This document shows, piece by piece, positions 33,149 to 42,808 of a stretch of DNA of 52,983 nucleotides; positions within the stretch are counted from its first letter, which is position 1; each line of letters starts with the position of its first letter. Source of the DNA: an uncultured Porphyromonadaceae bacterium (GTDB lineage Bacteria; Bacteroidota; Bacteroidia; Bacteroidales; Muribaculaceae); contig URTA01000010.1 in the NCBI GenBank assembly GCA_900550645.1, forward strand, positions 1 through 52,983, in the 5' to 3' direction. Made by a program: the position numbers and the translations under genes. The notes beneath the pieces were generated by a model, which was given only the letters and a program-made list of their open reading frames with translations, ran no database searches and was not told the DNA's origin.

Positions 33149-33175
33149 ATAAAGATAAATAGATTTAACGAAGTG

Positions 33176-33205
33176 CTTGCCATTGAGAAATAGATTGTAC
33201 CTTTA
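33176..33205 (+). promoter_or_regulatory. Probable promoter of the 33229 gene
   Basis: CTTG (33176-33179), 18 bp, TACCTTTA (33198-33205); one mismatch in each box, 24 bp before the ATG. Confidence 0.45.
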
Positions 33206-33228
33206 CACAAACCAAAAGCCAAAACGAT

Positions 33229-33807
33229 ATGAAACAACCGATTATGCTCTTAGCCTGTCTTGTCGGGCTTGCAGCTAACGCGCAATATACCACAGTTATC
33301 AATACCGATTCTCTCTGTCCGATAATTGATGCGCCAATACTGGACAGTCACTTAAGTGAGGAATACCAGTACATCAATACTCCTATGGAATTGACAATCA
33401 ACCAAACTGTTAAGTATGTATGTAAACTTGGTTTCACTGACTTGATTAGTGACTTGAAAGTTGACAACTGCACATACCGTCTTTACAAGGCTCGTAACCC
33501 TGAAACTGGAGATGAGTGTTGGATAACCTACAATTATAACAGTGAAGACAAACCAGCGTATGGTATCGCATACGTTTTCAAGGACAAGAAAACGATGCCG
33601 AAAGATTTCAAGAAACTGGCAAAGGATATTGGCAAAGACAATTACAAATATTACCAGTGGAAGAACAGGTTGGTCATCTGTGAAAACTACTTCGGAATTA
33701 GTGAAACAGAAAACATACTCAAAACAGGGAAATATAAAGTGCCGTCTTCTGTTGGCAGCGATGCTGAATACGAAAAGCCAATAAAGGTGATTGTCGTTAG
33801 CGAATAA
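33229..33807 (+). CDS. Secreted protein of unknown function
   Basis: 192 residues with an N-terminal signal peptide (MKQPIMLLACLVGLAANA, likely cleaved before QYTT). The mature part is Tyr/Lys/Asp-rich with no recognised domain. It has its own promoter and a terminator directly after the stop, so it is a single-gene unit. Composition is more AT-rich than flanking chromosomal genes, which hints at recent acquisition. Confidence 0.65.
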   Translation: MKQPIMLLACLVGLAANAQYTTVINTDSLCPIIDAPILDSHLSEEYQYINTPMELTINQTVKYVCKLGFTDLISDLKVDNCTYRLYKARNPETGDECWITYNYNSEDKPAYGIAYVFKDKKTMPKDFKKLAKDIGKDNYKYYQWKNRLVICENYFGISETENILKTGKYKVPSSVGSDAEYEKPIKVIVVSE

Positions 33808-33836
33808 GGGCTGGATTAACTTCCAGCTCTTTTTTG
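33808..33836 (+). terminator. Rho-independent terminator
   Basis: GGGCTGGA (33808-33815) pairs with TTCCAGCTC (33821-33829), followed by six Ts, immediately after the stop codon. Confidence 0.75.
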
Positions 33837-34151
33837 TGTCTTTTGGAATTTATGTAGAGATTACGCATTTGTTCAGAAAACTGCCCTTTTGCGTAAAAAT
33901 CGGAGGCGTGGGGTTAGCAACCTCCTCTCCCTGAAATCTTACTCCCTACCCCTTTTTCTTCAGTTTTGACAGGCTCTTCACTGCTTTCTCATCGGGAGCG
34001 GTGTGCCTACTTCACTTTTCTCGCCAGAGGTATTGTACAACTCGCTGATTGTTCACAACTTTGCATCGAAACAGGGGACGGTGGAACGTTTTCCAGGACA
34101 GTGCGCTAACAGCCTGATTTACTGAAATACGGAAGAAATTCCGTATTTTAT
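33837..34151. other. Gene-free stretch upstream of the citrate operon
   Basis: No ORF is credible. A partial promoter-like CAACTTTG lies near 34060 and a terminator hairpin at 34125-34154, so a transcript of roughly 80-90 nt between them is conceivable; otherwise nothing is seen. Confidence 0.35.
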
Positions 34152-34154
34152 TTT
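34125..34154 (+). terminator. Hairpin terminator upstream of the cit promoter
   Basis: Perfect arms AAATACGGAA (34125-34134) and TTCCGTATTT (34139-34148), loop GAAA, followed by a T-rich run. It ends what lies upstream before the cit promoter begins. Confidence 0.65.
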
Positions 34155-34182
34155 GCCAACTAAAATATAACGTGTAACTTTG
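34152..34182 (+). promoter_or_regulatory. Consensus promoter of the citrate lyase-aconitase-IDH operon
   Basis: TTTG (34152-34155), exactly 19 bp, TAACTTTG (34175-34182): a perfect Bacteroidetes promoter. The predicted leader to citD is about 70 nt. Confidence 0.8.
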
Positions 34183-34256
34183 CCGTGCCGCTCGGTGTCT
34201 GTGGCTCGCTGCAGTGCCTTACGGCAAAGAGTTACTTAAGTCTAATCCATAGTATT

Positions 34257-34535
34257 ATGAACATTCAGAATTCCTTTGCGGGTACATTGGAATCGGGTGA
34301 TATTTTAGTTGAAATCTCCCCCTCTCCTACACCCGGACTTACCATCAACCTGGACAGCACCGTTGCTTACCAGTTCGGTGGCCAAATCAAGAAAGTGATT
34401 GCAGACACCCTGCAGGGCTTGGGTGTTGAGAGCGCAATCGTGGACGCTACTGACAAGGGCGCCCTTGACTGTACCATCCGCGCACGTGTGACTGCAGCCG
34501 CAGTCCGCGCTACCGGCAAAGATGTATGGGAGTAA
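34257..34535 (+). CDS. citD: Citrate lyase acyl carrier protein (gamma subunit)
   Basis: 92 residues from ATG 34257. The N-terminal motif FAGTLESGDILVE contains Ser13, the position that carries the phosphoribosyl-dephospho-CoA arm in CitD; SPSPTPGL and TDKGALDCTIRAR also match the family. It swings acetyl and citryl thioesters between the alpha and beta subunits. First gene of the operon. Confidence 0.95.
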   Translation: MNIQNSFAGTLESGDILVEISPSPTPGLTINLDSTVAYQFGGQIKKVIADTLQGLGVESAIVDATDKGALDCTIRARVTAAAVRATGKDVWE

Positions 34536-34587
34536 CCGCAACGGCTGCCTCCCGTTCAGATTATTTACACCAATAAAATCCGGAACA

Positions 34588-35475
34588 ATGCAAAGACTAA
34601 GAAGAACTATGATGTTCGTCCCGGGCAATAACCCGGCGATGATGCAAGACGCATATATATATGGTCCCGACTCAATTATGCTTGACCTCGAGGACTCTGT
34701 CTCAATGGCAGAGAAGGACACCGCGCGTCTGTTGGTACACAATGCCCTCAAGACTATCGACTACGGCAAAACCGAGATGGTAGTGCGTATCAACCCACTC
34801 AACACCCCTTACGGCAAGAAGGACATCGAGGCTGTTGTAAAGGCCGGTGTACAGGTAATCCGTATGCCGAAAACCGAGACCGCAGAGGAAGTAGTCGAGG
34901 TAGAGCGCGAGATTGAGCGCGTTGAGAAGGAACTCGGCTGCGTAGGCCGCACCCAGATTATGGCCGCTATCGAGAGCGCACTCGGCGTTGTAAACGCTTA
35001 CGCTATCGCCACCGCTTCCCCTCGCATGATGGGTATCGCCCTCGGCGCGGAGGACTATTGCGCCAACCTGAAAACACAGCGTTCAAAGGACGGAGCAGAG
35101 CTCCAGCTCGCACGTGAGACCATCGTGGTCGCTGCACGCGCTGCAGGCATCGATGCTCTCGACACTGTTTACTCCAACCTCAACGACATGGAGACTTTCC
35201 GCCGCGAGGTTGAGTTTATCAAAACTCTCGGTTTCGACGGCAAGTCAATCATCAACCCCCGTCAGATCGAGGTTGTCAACGAGGTGTTCACCCCGACACA
35301 GAAGGACATCGACAAGGCCCGCACCATCATCGCCGCTATCAAGGAGGCAGAGAAGAAGGGATCGGGCGTAATCGCAGTGAACGGCAAAATGATAGACAAA
35401 CCGGTTGTAATCCGCGCTCAGCGCACCATCGAGTTGGCACTGGCATCCGGCGCAATTAAAGAGGAGGACATATAA
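34588..35475 (+). CDS. citE: Citrate lyase beta subunit (citryl-ACP lyase)
   Basis: 295 residues from ATG 34588; the open frame begins earlier, inside citD. HpcH/HpaI-like TIM barrel with RRTMMFVPGNNPAMM, the metal-ligand DLEDSVS, VRINPLNT, and ALGAEDYCANLKT. It splits citryl-ACP to oxaloacetate and acetyl-ACP. The stop overlaps the citF ATG by 1 nt. Confidence 0.95.
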   Translation: MQRLRRTMMFVPGNNPAMMQDAYIYGPDSIMLDLEDSVSMAEKDTARLLVHNALKTIDYGKTEMVVRINPLNTPYGKKDIEAVVKAGVQVIRMPKTETAEEVVEVEREIERVEKELGCVGRTQIMAAIESALGVVNAYAIATASPRMMGIALGAEDYCANLKTQRSKDGAELQLARETIVVAARAAGIDALDTVYSNLNDMETFRREVEFIKTLGFDGKSIINPRQIEVVNEVFTPTQKDIDKARTIIAAIKEAEKKGSGVIAVNGKMIDKPVVIRAQRTIELALASGAIKEEDI

Positions 35476-37013
35476 TGAATACATACAAGGACAGACAAGA
35501 GGCCATCGCGCAGCAGGCTGCTGCCATGCACAAGAATGTATATGACGACACCAAGGTGTCGAAGAACCCGACTGAACGCCAGGAGCTCCAGAAGGTTAGC
35601 CCCAAGCTCGCCACCCTGGAAGAGGCTATACGCCGCTCGGGGCTGAAAGACGGCATGACCATCTCCTTCCACCACCATTTCCGTGGCGGTGACAAGGTAG
35701 TGAACATGGTGGTTGACAAGCTCGCAGAAATGGGCTTCAAGAACCTGCACCTCGCTGCATCGTCACTTTCCGACGTTCACGCCCCCCTCATCGAACACAT
35801 CCGCAACGGTGTGATCACCCGCATCTCCACTTCTGGTCTGCGCGGTGAGCTGGCCAAGGAAATTTCACACGGTCTGATGAAGGAGCCGGTCATCTTCCGC
35901 AGCCACGGCGGTCGCGGCAGCGCAATCGCAAACGGCGACCTCCACATCGACGTTGCTTTCCTGGGCGCACCCTCTTCCGACCCCCTCGGCAACGCATGCG
36001 GCTATTCCCGCTCTGAGAACGCGAAGTCAATCTGCGGCTCTCTCGGATATGCCCTCCCCGACGCACAGTATGCTGACAAGGTAGTCATCATCACAGACGA
36101 CCTCGTGCCTTATCCCAACACTCCGAATGCTATCTCAGAACGCAACGTGGATTTCGTAGTGGTTGCTGACAGTGTAGGCGATTCTTCCAAGATTTCATCT
36201 GGAGCAATCCGCGACACCAAGAACCCGCGTGACATCCTCCTCGCGCAGCAGGCTGCCAAGGTCATCATCAACTCCGGGTACTTCAAGAACGGTTTCTCTA
36301 TCCAGACCGGTTCAGGCGGCGCATCGCTTGCTGCTGTCAAGTTCATCCGCGAGAGCATGATCGAGAACAACATCGTGGCAGACTTCGCCCTCGGCGGCAT
36401 CACAGCTCACATGGTGAAACTGCACGAGGAAGGCTTGATCAAGCGCCTCATCGACGTTCAGTCTTTCGACAAGGTTGCGGCTGAGTCTCTCCGCAAGAAC
36501 CCGATGCACAAGGAGGTTTCCGCCAACGAGTATGCAAGCGCAGACGAGCCTGGCAGTGCCGTTCACTATCTCGACATCGTTATTCTGTCTGCACTCGAGG
36601 TTGACGTGAACTTCAACGTGAACGTCCTCGTGGGCAGCGACGGCATCATCCGTGGCGCAATCGGCGGACACCCCGACACAGCAGCAGACTCTGCGCTCTC
36701 TATCATTGTCTGCCCGCTGCTGCGCGGCCGCATCCCGTGTGTCGTTGACGAGGTGACAACCCTCATCACTCCGGGTTCTAACGTTGACATAATCGTCACC
36801 GAATACGGCATCGCAGTCAACCCGCGCCGTCCCGAGCTGAAAGAACGTCTTGCCAAGGCCGGCCTGAAGATTGTGGACATCCACGACCTGCGCGACAAGG
36901 CCATGAGCGTCATCGGCCAGCCGGCTGAACTCCCCTTCGGCGACAAGGTCGTAGGCGTGGTGATGAACCGCGACGGCTCTGTAATGGACGTAATCAAGAA
37001 CATCAAAGACTAA
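35475..37013 (+). CDS. citF: Citrate lyase alpha subunit (citrate:acetyl-ACP transferase)
   Basis: 512 residues, the normal CitF length. CoA-transferase-like fold with HHHFRGGDKVVN near residue 60, SGGLRGELAK-like glycine loop, SRSENAKSICGSLGYA and GVGGHPDTA-type IGGHPDTAADSAL; ends in a KVVGVVMNRDGSVMDVIKNI segment typical of CitF. It exchanges acetate for citrate on the carrier protein. Its partner subunits lie directly upstream. Confidence 0.95.
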   Translation: MNTYKDRQEAIAQQAAAMHKNVYDDTKVSKNPTERQELQKVSPKLATLEEAIRRSGLKDGMTISFHHHFRGGDKVVNMVVDKLAEMGFKNLHLAASSLSDVHAPLIEHIRNGVITRISTSGLRGELAKEISHGLMKEPVIFRSHGGRGSAIANGDLHIDVAFLGAPSSDPLGNACGYSRSENAKSICGSLGYALPDAQYADKVVIITDDLVPYPNTPNAISERNVDFVVVADSVGDSSKISSGAIRDTKNPRDILLAQQAAKVIINSGYFKNGFSIQTGSGGASLAAVKFIRESMIENNIVADFALGGITAHMVKLHEEGLIKRLIDVQSFDKVAAESLRKNPMHKEVSANEYASADEPGSAVHYLDIVILSALEVDVNFNVNVLVGSDGIIRGAIGGHPDTAADSALSIIVCPLLRGRIPCVVDEVTTLITPGSNVDIIVTEYGIAVNPRRPELKERLAKAGLKIVDIHDLRDKAMSVIGQPAELPFGDKVVGVVMNRDGSVMDVIKNIKD

Positions 37014-37037
37014 TCATATAGTTTTTGCAGCTGCCTA

Positions 37038-37571
37038 ATGGCTACCATGTCAGAGAGAGAGATAACGCTGGCAGAATTGCTCGAGAGCCGCGACCGCCGT
37101 CGCATGAGGCAGATCGAGCTGCTCGGCGAGTATTCAGGGTGCACACTTGTGCTGCTGACTATCGTCACGCCGGGTCCTGTCAAGCGCAATTCTCTTTCCC
37201 TGACGGCAGCCGGGGCTGCTGTTGACGCGCTTCGCCAGTCAATGGCAGGTCATGCCATACATGAGGAAACATACGATCGCGTCACGGGATATGAAGCTTT
37301 CTTCGTCACCGACCTGACAACAGAGGAGGCAAAGCGCAGGGCGTGCGACATAGAAGACACACACCCGCTGGGCCGCCTGTTTGACATCGATGTGATGAAC
37401 GGCTCTGCAGTCCCGGTCAGCCGCACATCGCTCGGGCTTCCCTCGCGACGATGCCTGGTCTGTGGCGACGATGCCCGCGTGTGCATGCGCCTGAACAGAC
37501 ATGACTACAACGAACTGAACGAAAGAATACGTTTGATGGTAGAGGATTATGAGCAGCGACACAACTTATAG
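37038..37571 (+). CDS. citX: Apo-citrate lyase phosphoribosyl-dephospho-CoA transferase
   Basis: 177 residues. Transfers the prosthetic group precursor onto CitD. Family marks: LLESRDRRRMRQIELL, PGPVKRN, the HPLGRLFDIDV strand, and the C-terminal RRCLVCGDDARVC motif. Overlaps the next gene by 23 bp, implying coupled translation. Confidence 0.9.
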   Translation: MATMSEREITLAELLESRDRRRMRQIELLGEYSGCTLVLLTIVTPGPVKRNSLSLTAAGAAVDALRQSMAGHAIHEETYDRVTGYEAFFVTDLTTEEAKRRACDIEDTHPLGRLFDIDVMNGSAVPVSRTSLGLPSRRCLVCGDDARVCMRLNRHDYNELNERIRLMVEDYEQRHNL

Positions 37572-39285
37572 TCTGCGCGAAATGCCGCTGTCCCTTGCAT
37601 CTGAAAGGGAGAGGGTGTCTACCATGCTCGCGGCAAACGGACTGCGGACAGAGGCTCTCGACTTATATATCGGGGTCTTTGACCAGGACGACCGGTTGCT
37701 GGGAGGCGGTGGACTGTGCGGCAATGTCATCAAATGCATAGCCCTTGACGCATCGTTGCGCGGCGAGGCAATCTCAAACACACTGGTGAGCCGGCTGCGT
37801 ACCGAAGCACGGCAGCGCGGACACCGCAACATATTCATTTATACCAAGCCCGAGAACGAACCTCTTTTCTGTTCGCTGGCTTTCCACGTCATAGCAAGGT
37901 CGCCCAAGGCGGTGATGCTTGAAAGTGACCGACGTGGCATTTCATCATATTGCGCATACCTCGCGTCATTGCGCAGGGACAACGTTGATGCAGCAGCCAT
38001 TGTCATGAACTGCAATCCCCTCACGCGAGGTCACTTGTACCTGATAGAACACGCCGCTTCGCAATGCGGACATCTGTTCATAATCCCGGTCATGGAGGAC
38101 AAGTCGCTTTTCCCTTATAGAATGCGGCTGTCCATGATGCGTGATGCGTGCTCCCGGTTTGACAACGTGACCGTGTGCGACGGCAGCCCATACGCTGTCT
38201 CGGCAGTTACCTTCCCGTCTTATTTCCTGAAATGCGCCGACGATGCCACCGACACATCCATACAGCTCGACCTCGACATATTCTGCCGCCACATAGCACC
38301 AGCTCTCGGCGTTGCAACCCGCTATGCCGGTTCAGAACCCACTGACGCTCTGACAGCACGTTACAATGAGCTAATGGCTGAAATGCTGCCGAAACATGGG
38401 CTTCGATTCCGCGAGATACCAAGGCTGCAAGCGGACGGTGTCAGCATATCCGCGTCCCGTGTGCGAGAGTACTTGAGCAACGGCCGTTTTGCCGAAGCTT
38501 TGGCAATGCTTGCTCCGACTTCCGTGCCATACGTAATGGCGCATCTCGCAACTGAAGCCTTGGAGCGTGAGCTGTCGCTTACCCCCAAGCCTGGACTTGT
38601 GGACCGGACAGACAACGGAGCCCACACAGACATGGATTTCGCACTCATGATGCGCAGCATCGACGCTCTCACGCCTGGGCTTGCGGCAATGGCTAATGCA
38701 GCAAACGTAGCAGATGCCGTGGCACGCGGACAGGAAGCCGAAAAAGCTATGTTTGAAGCCACCGGCGGTGTCAACACGCATAAAGGGGCAATATTCTGCA
38801 TTGGCATCACATTGCTGTCGGCCATGCAGCTTTACCGCCACGGCGAGGAAATATCAGTATCGGCATTGTCAGCAACCATATCACGGCTTGCGGCTGAAAT
38901 AGCAGATGCCCCCACGCAGAGCCACGGCTCGGAAGCGCGCCGCCGATACAAGGTGGGAGGCGCGCTCGGCAACGCATACGACGGCTACCGCCGGCTGTTC
39001 GAAAGCTGGCTGCCTTATTACAGGAAACACCGCGACGACAGGGACGCGGAATACAAAACCCTGCTCACAATAATGACTGAAATCGACGACACCAACGTGT
39101 TGCACCGCGCCGGCGAGGAAGGTGCGAAGTGGCTCAAGGAGCAATCCGCTGACTTGCTCGCAGACTTCTCAATCGACCGGTTGCAGGCATTTAACACCGA
39201 ATGTACAACCCGCAACATATCGCCGGGAGGTGCCGCCGACATGCTTTCATTAACCATACTAATCGACTCGATAACAACAAAATAA
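37549..39285 (+). CDS. citC-citG: Fusion: citrate lyase ligase (CitC) + triphosphoribosyl-dephospho-CoA synthase (CitG)
   Basis: 578 residues. The N-terminal part (1 to about 325) is CitC: a GNAT-like domain followed by a cytidylyltransferase-like domain with NCNPLTRGHLYL (His162), SISASRVRE as the C-terminal signature. It acetylates the carrier arm using ATP. From about residue 335 comes CitG, with SLTPKPGLVDRTDNGAHTDM and GGVNTHKGAIF, which makes the prosthetic group precursor from ATP and dephospho-CoA. Both halves look complete. CitXG fusions are known in enterobacteria; a CitCG fusion is less familiar. Confidence 0.9.
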   Translation: MSSDTTYSLREMPLSLASERERVSTMLAANGLRTEALDLYIGVFDQDDRLLGGGGLCGNVIKCIALDASLRGEAISNTLVSRLRTEARQRGHRNIFIYTKPENEPLFCSLAFHVIARSPKAVMLESDRRGISSYCAYLASLRRDNVDAAAIVMNCNPLTRGHLYLIEHAASQCGHLFIIPVMEDKSLFPYRMRLSMMRDACSRFDNVTVCDGSPYAVSAVTFPSYFLKCADDATDTSIQLDLDIFCRHIAPALGVATRYAGSEPTDALTARYNELMAEMLPKHGLRFREIPRLQADGVSISASRVREYLSNGRFAEALAMLAPTSVPYVMAHLATEALERELSLTPKPGLVDRTDNGAHTDMDFALMMRSIDALTPGLAAMANAANVADAVARGQEAEKAMFEATGGVNTHKGAIFCIGITLLSAMQLYRHGEEISVSALSATISRLAAEIADAPTQSHGSEARRRYKVGGALGNAYDGYRRLFESWLPYYRKHRDDRDAEYKTLLTIMTEIDDTNVLHRAGEEGAKWLKEQSADLLADFSIDRLQAFNTECTTRNISPGGAADMLSLTILIDSITTK

Positions 39286-39307
39286 CCTAATAAACCTATT
39301 TCAACCA

Positions 39308-41551
39308 ATGGTAGAACTCATCGACAAAGGAGTGTATCTGTTAGACGGCGAACGCTTCGCTACAGACACCACCGGACTGCCCTCTCCCAAGGAGGCTCGC
39401 GAAAACACTATCACATACGGAATCCTCCGTTCACACGACGTTGACAAATCTGGCGGCGACAAGATGCGCATACGCTTTGATGCCATGATGAGCCATGACA
39501 TCACATACGTCGGCATCATCCAGACTGCACGCGCCAGCGGCTTGGAGAAATTCCCCATCCCCTACGCCATGACCAACTGCCACAACTCCCTCTGCGCTGT
39601 CGGCGGTACTATCAATGAGGACGACCATGTATTCGGCCTTTCTGCAGCCAAGAAATACGGCGGCATCTACGTACCCGCCAACCAGGCTGTCATCCACCAG
39701 TATGCTCGTGAGGCTATGGTGAAGTGCGGCAACATGATCCTCGGTTCTGACAGCCACACACGCTACGGCTCTCTCGGCAACATGGGTGTTGGCGAAGGCG
39801 GCGGCGAACTCGTTAAGCAGCTCCTTTGCAACACTTGGGATATCAACGCACCCGAAGTTGTCCTCGTTTGGCTGGAAGGCGCACCTCGCAAGGGCGTTGG
39901 CCCCCACGACGTGGCTATCTCTCTCGTCAAGGCTGTATTCGACAATGGCTTCGTGAAGAACAAAGTGCTCGAATTTGCCGGCCCGGGCGTGAAGAACCTC
40001 CCCATCGACTTCCGCAACGGCATCGACATCATGACAACCGAGACCACTTGCCTCAGCTCTATATGGGTAACTGACGAGGAAGTCAAGCACCACTATGACA
40101 TCCACAACCGCCCCGAGGCATACAAGGAACTCAAGCCGGGCAAGGTGGCATACTATGACGGCGTGATCAAGATTGACCTGAGCACTCAGGAATGTATGAT
40201 CGCACTTCCCTTCCACCCCTCAAACGCTTACACTATCCACGAGCTTCAGGCCAACCCGGAGAAGATACTCCGCGAAGTGGAAGAGGATACACGCAAACGC
40301 TTCGGTGACAAGGTGAGCGTAGACCTGCTCAGCAAGATCAAGGACGGCAAGGTAATGGCAGACCAGGGCATCATCGCCGGCTGCTCAGGCGGTACATACG
40401 ACAACCTCACCGAGGCCGCTTCTATCCTCAAGGGACAGAGCGTCGGCAATGACTACTTCACCATCTCCGCATACCCGCAGTCAGTGCCGGTATACATGGC
40501 AACAACACGCGACGGCGTGGCTGAGGAACTCCTCGAGGCTGGCGTAGTCATCAAGCCCGCATTCTGCGGCCCGTGCTTCGGTGCCGGCGACGTGCCCGCC
40601 AACAACGGCCTCTCAATACGCCACACTACCCGCAACTTCCCCAACCGCGAGGGTTCAAAGCCGGGCAACGGCCAGATCTCGCTTGTGGCTCTGATGGACG
40701 CTCGCTCTATCGCTGCAACTGCGGCCAACGGCGGTGTCATTACTGCAGCTACAGATGTGGACTACACAAACAACCACAAGCCCTACGAGTTTGACGCAAA
40801 AATCTACGAGCGTCGCGTATACAACGGCTTCGGCCACGAAACCCTCGCAACCGAGCTCCGCTACGGCCCGAACATCAAGGACTGGCCCAAGATGTACGCT
40901 ATGCAGGACAACATGCTCCTCGAGCTGGCAGCTGTCATCCACGACCCCGTGACCACTACCGACGAGCTGATTCCTTCAGGCGAGACCTCAAGCTACCGCT
41001 CAAACCCGCTGAAGCTGTCAGAGTTCGCGCTCTCACGCCGTGTGCCTGAATACGTAGGCATCAGCAAGCGCATCCAGAAGGAAGACCTCGAGCGTCGCGA
41101 CGGCAAATGCCCGCAGAATGTACTTGACGTACTCGCCAAGGTAGGCGCAAAGGCAGAAAACACTTCATTCGGCTCATGCGTATTCGCTAACCGTCCCGGC
41201 GACGGCAGCGCACGCGAACAGGCTGCTTCCTGTCAGAAGGTGCTCGGCGGCGATGCCAACATCTGCTACGAGTACGCTACCAAGCGTTACCGCTCAAACT
41301 GCATCAACTGGGGTATCGTACCCTTCACCCTCGACAAGGACACCAAGTTTGACTACGTACAAGGCGACTTCGTCTTCGTACCGGGCATCCGCAAGGCTAT
41401 CCTCGACGGCAAGGAGACTATCGATGCCAAGGTGATTGCTGCTGACGGCGTACACGACATCAAACTCAACTTCAGCAACCTCACCAAGGACGAGCGTCAG
41501 ATCCTCGCCGACGGTTGCCTGATGAACTACTACGCAAACCAGAAGAAATAA
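39308..41551 (+). CDS. acnA: Aconitate hydratase
   Basis: 747 residues, matching the Bacteroidetes/mitochondrial-type aconitase. Interconverts citrate and isocitrate. Iron-sulfur ligands: Cys in AGCSGGTYDN region and the Cys pair in FCGPCFGAGD; substrate residues in SDSHTRYGSLGNMGVGEGGGE and the C-terminal half SCVFANRPGDGSAREQAA. It follows citCG by 22 bp without terminator, so it belongs to the citrate lyase transcript. Confidence 0.95.
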   Translation: MVELIDKGVYLLDGERFATDTTGLPSPKEARENTITYGILRSHDVDKSGGDKMRIRFDAMMSHDITYVGIIQTARASGLEKFPIPYAMTNCHNSLCAVGGTINEDDHVFGLSAAKKYGGIYVPANQAVIHQYAREAMVKCGNMILGSDSHTRYGSLGNMGVGEGGGELVKQLLCNTWDINAPEVVLVWLEGAPRKGVGPHDVAISLVKAVFDNGFVKNKVLEFAGPGVKNLPIDFRNGIDIMTTETTCLSSIWVTDEEVKHHYDIHNRPEAYKELKPGKVAYYDGVIKIDLSTQECMIALPFHPSNAYTIHELQANPEKILREVEEDTRKRFGDKVSVDLLSKIKDGKVMADQGIIAGCSGGTYDNLTEAASILKGQSVGNDYFTISAYPQSVPVYMATTRDGVAEELLEAGVVIKPAFCGPCFGAGDVPANNGLSIRHTTRNFPNREGSKPGNGQISLVALMDARSIAATAANGGVITAATDVDYTNNHKPYEFDAKIYERRVYNGFGHETLATELRYGPNIKDWPKMYAMQDNMLLELAAVIHDPVTTTDELIPSGETSSYRSNPLKLSEFALSRRVPEYVGISKRIQKEDLERRDGKCPQNVLDVLAKVGAKAENTSFGSCVFANRPGDGSAREQAASCQKVLGGDANICYEYATKRYRSNCINWGIVPFTLDKDTKFDYVQGDFVFVPGIRKAILDGKETIDAKVIAADGVHDIKLNFSNLTKDERQILADGCLMNYYANQKK

Positions 41552-41574
41552 TCAACCTTAAAATACCACGAATC

Positions 41575-42783
41575 ATGGAAAAAATCAAAATGACCACTCC
41601 CCTCGTGGAGATGGACGGCGATGAAATGACCCGTATCCTCTGGAAGATGATCAAGGACGAGCTCATCCTCCCCTTCATCGACCTCAAGTCAGAATACTAC
41701 GACCTCGGCCTGCCCAAGCGCGACGAGACACGTGACCAGATCACTGTTGACGCCGCAGAGGCTACCAAGAAATATGGCGTTGCCGTGAAGTGTGCTACTA
41801 TCACACCCAACGCACAGCGCATGACAGAATACAAGCTCCACGAGATGTGGAAAAGCCCCAACGGAACTATCCGCTCAATGCTCGACGGAACTGTATTCCG
41901 CACACCGATCACTATCAAGTGGATCAAGCCGGTTGTGAAAAACTGGGAGAAGCCTATCACCATCGCACGTCACGCATACGGCGACGTGTACAAGAGCGTG
42001 GAAATCCGTGCTGACCAGCCCGGAACTGCCAAGCTCGTGTTTGACGGCAAGGACGGCAAGCATGAAGAGGTAGTTATCCACGAGTTCAAAGGCGAGGGCG
42101 TGATCCAGGGTATGCACAACACAGACAAGTCTATCCGCTCATTCGCTCACAGCTGCTTCAAGTTCGCTATCGACACCAAGCAGGACCTGTGGTTCTCAAC
42201 CAAGGACACTATCTCCAAGAAGTATGACGCACAGTTCCGTCACATCTTCGACGAGGTATTCGAGGAGTACAAGGGAGAGTTCGAGCGTCTCGGCATCGAA
42301 TACTTCTACACCCTGATTGACGACGCAGTTGCTCGCGTTATCCGCAGCAAGGGCGGCTACATCTGGGCTTGCAAGAACTATGACGGCGACGTGATGAGCG
42401 ACATGGTATCTACCGCATTCGGCTCACTTGCCATGATGACTTCAGTACTCGTAAGCCCCGACGGCAAATACGAGTATGAGGCTGCCCACGGCACAGTAAC
42501 TCGCCACTACTACAAGCACCTCAAGGGCGAGGAGACATCCACCAACCCGATGGCGACTATCTTCGCTTGGAGCGGCGCACTCCGCAAGCGCGGCGAAATG
42601 GACGGGCTGAAAGACCTCGTGAACTACGCTGACCAGCTCGAAGGCGCATGCTTCGACACCCTCAACGAGGGCATCGTGACAAAAGACCTCGTAAACCTCT
42701 ACGAAAGCCTGACTCCGAAGGCTGTCAACAGCGAGCAGTTCCTGCAGGCTATCCGCAAGAACCTCGACAAGCGCATGGCATAA
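41575..42783 (+). CDS. icd: Isocitrate dehydrogenase, NADP-type (homodimeric family)
   Basis: 402 residues from ATG 41575. Belongs to the eukaryote-like dimeric NADP-IDH group: PLVEMDGDEMTRILW at the start, NGTIRSMLDGTVFRTPI, KQDLWFSTKDTISKKYDA, DDAVARVIRSKGGYIWACKNYDGDV metal site and AAHGTVTRHY near the coenzyme pocket. Interconverts isocitrate and 2-oxoglutarate. Last gene of the operon, 26 bp before its terminator. Cofactor call is by family resemblance. Confidence 0.93.
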   Translation: MEKIKMTTPLVEMDGDEMTRILWKMIKDELILPFIDLKSEYYDLGLPKRDETRDQITVDAAEATKKYGVAVKCATITPNAQRMTEYKLHEMWKSPNGTIRSMLDGTVFRTPITIKWIKPVVKNWEKPITIARHAYGDVYKSVEIRADQPGTAKLVFDGKDGKHEEVVIHEFKGEGVIQGMHNTDKSIRSFAHSCFKFAIDTKQDLWFSTKDTISKKYDAQFRHIFDEVFEEYKGEFERLGIEYFYTLIDDAVARVIRSKGGYIWACKNYDGDVMSDMVSTAFGSLAMMTSVLVSPDGKYEYEAAHGTVTRHYYKHLKGEETSTNPMATIFAWSGALRKRGEMDGLKDLVNYADQLEGACFDTLNEGIVTKDLVNLYESLTPKAVNSEQFLQAIRKNLDKRMA

Positions 42784-42808
42784 ACAGCCATAACCGACAC
42801 ATAACACT

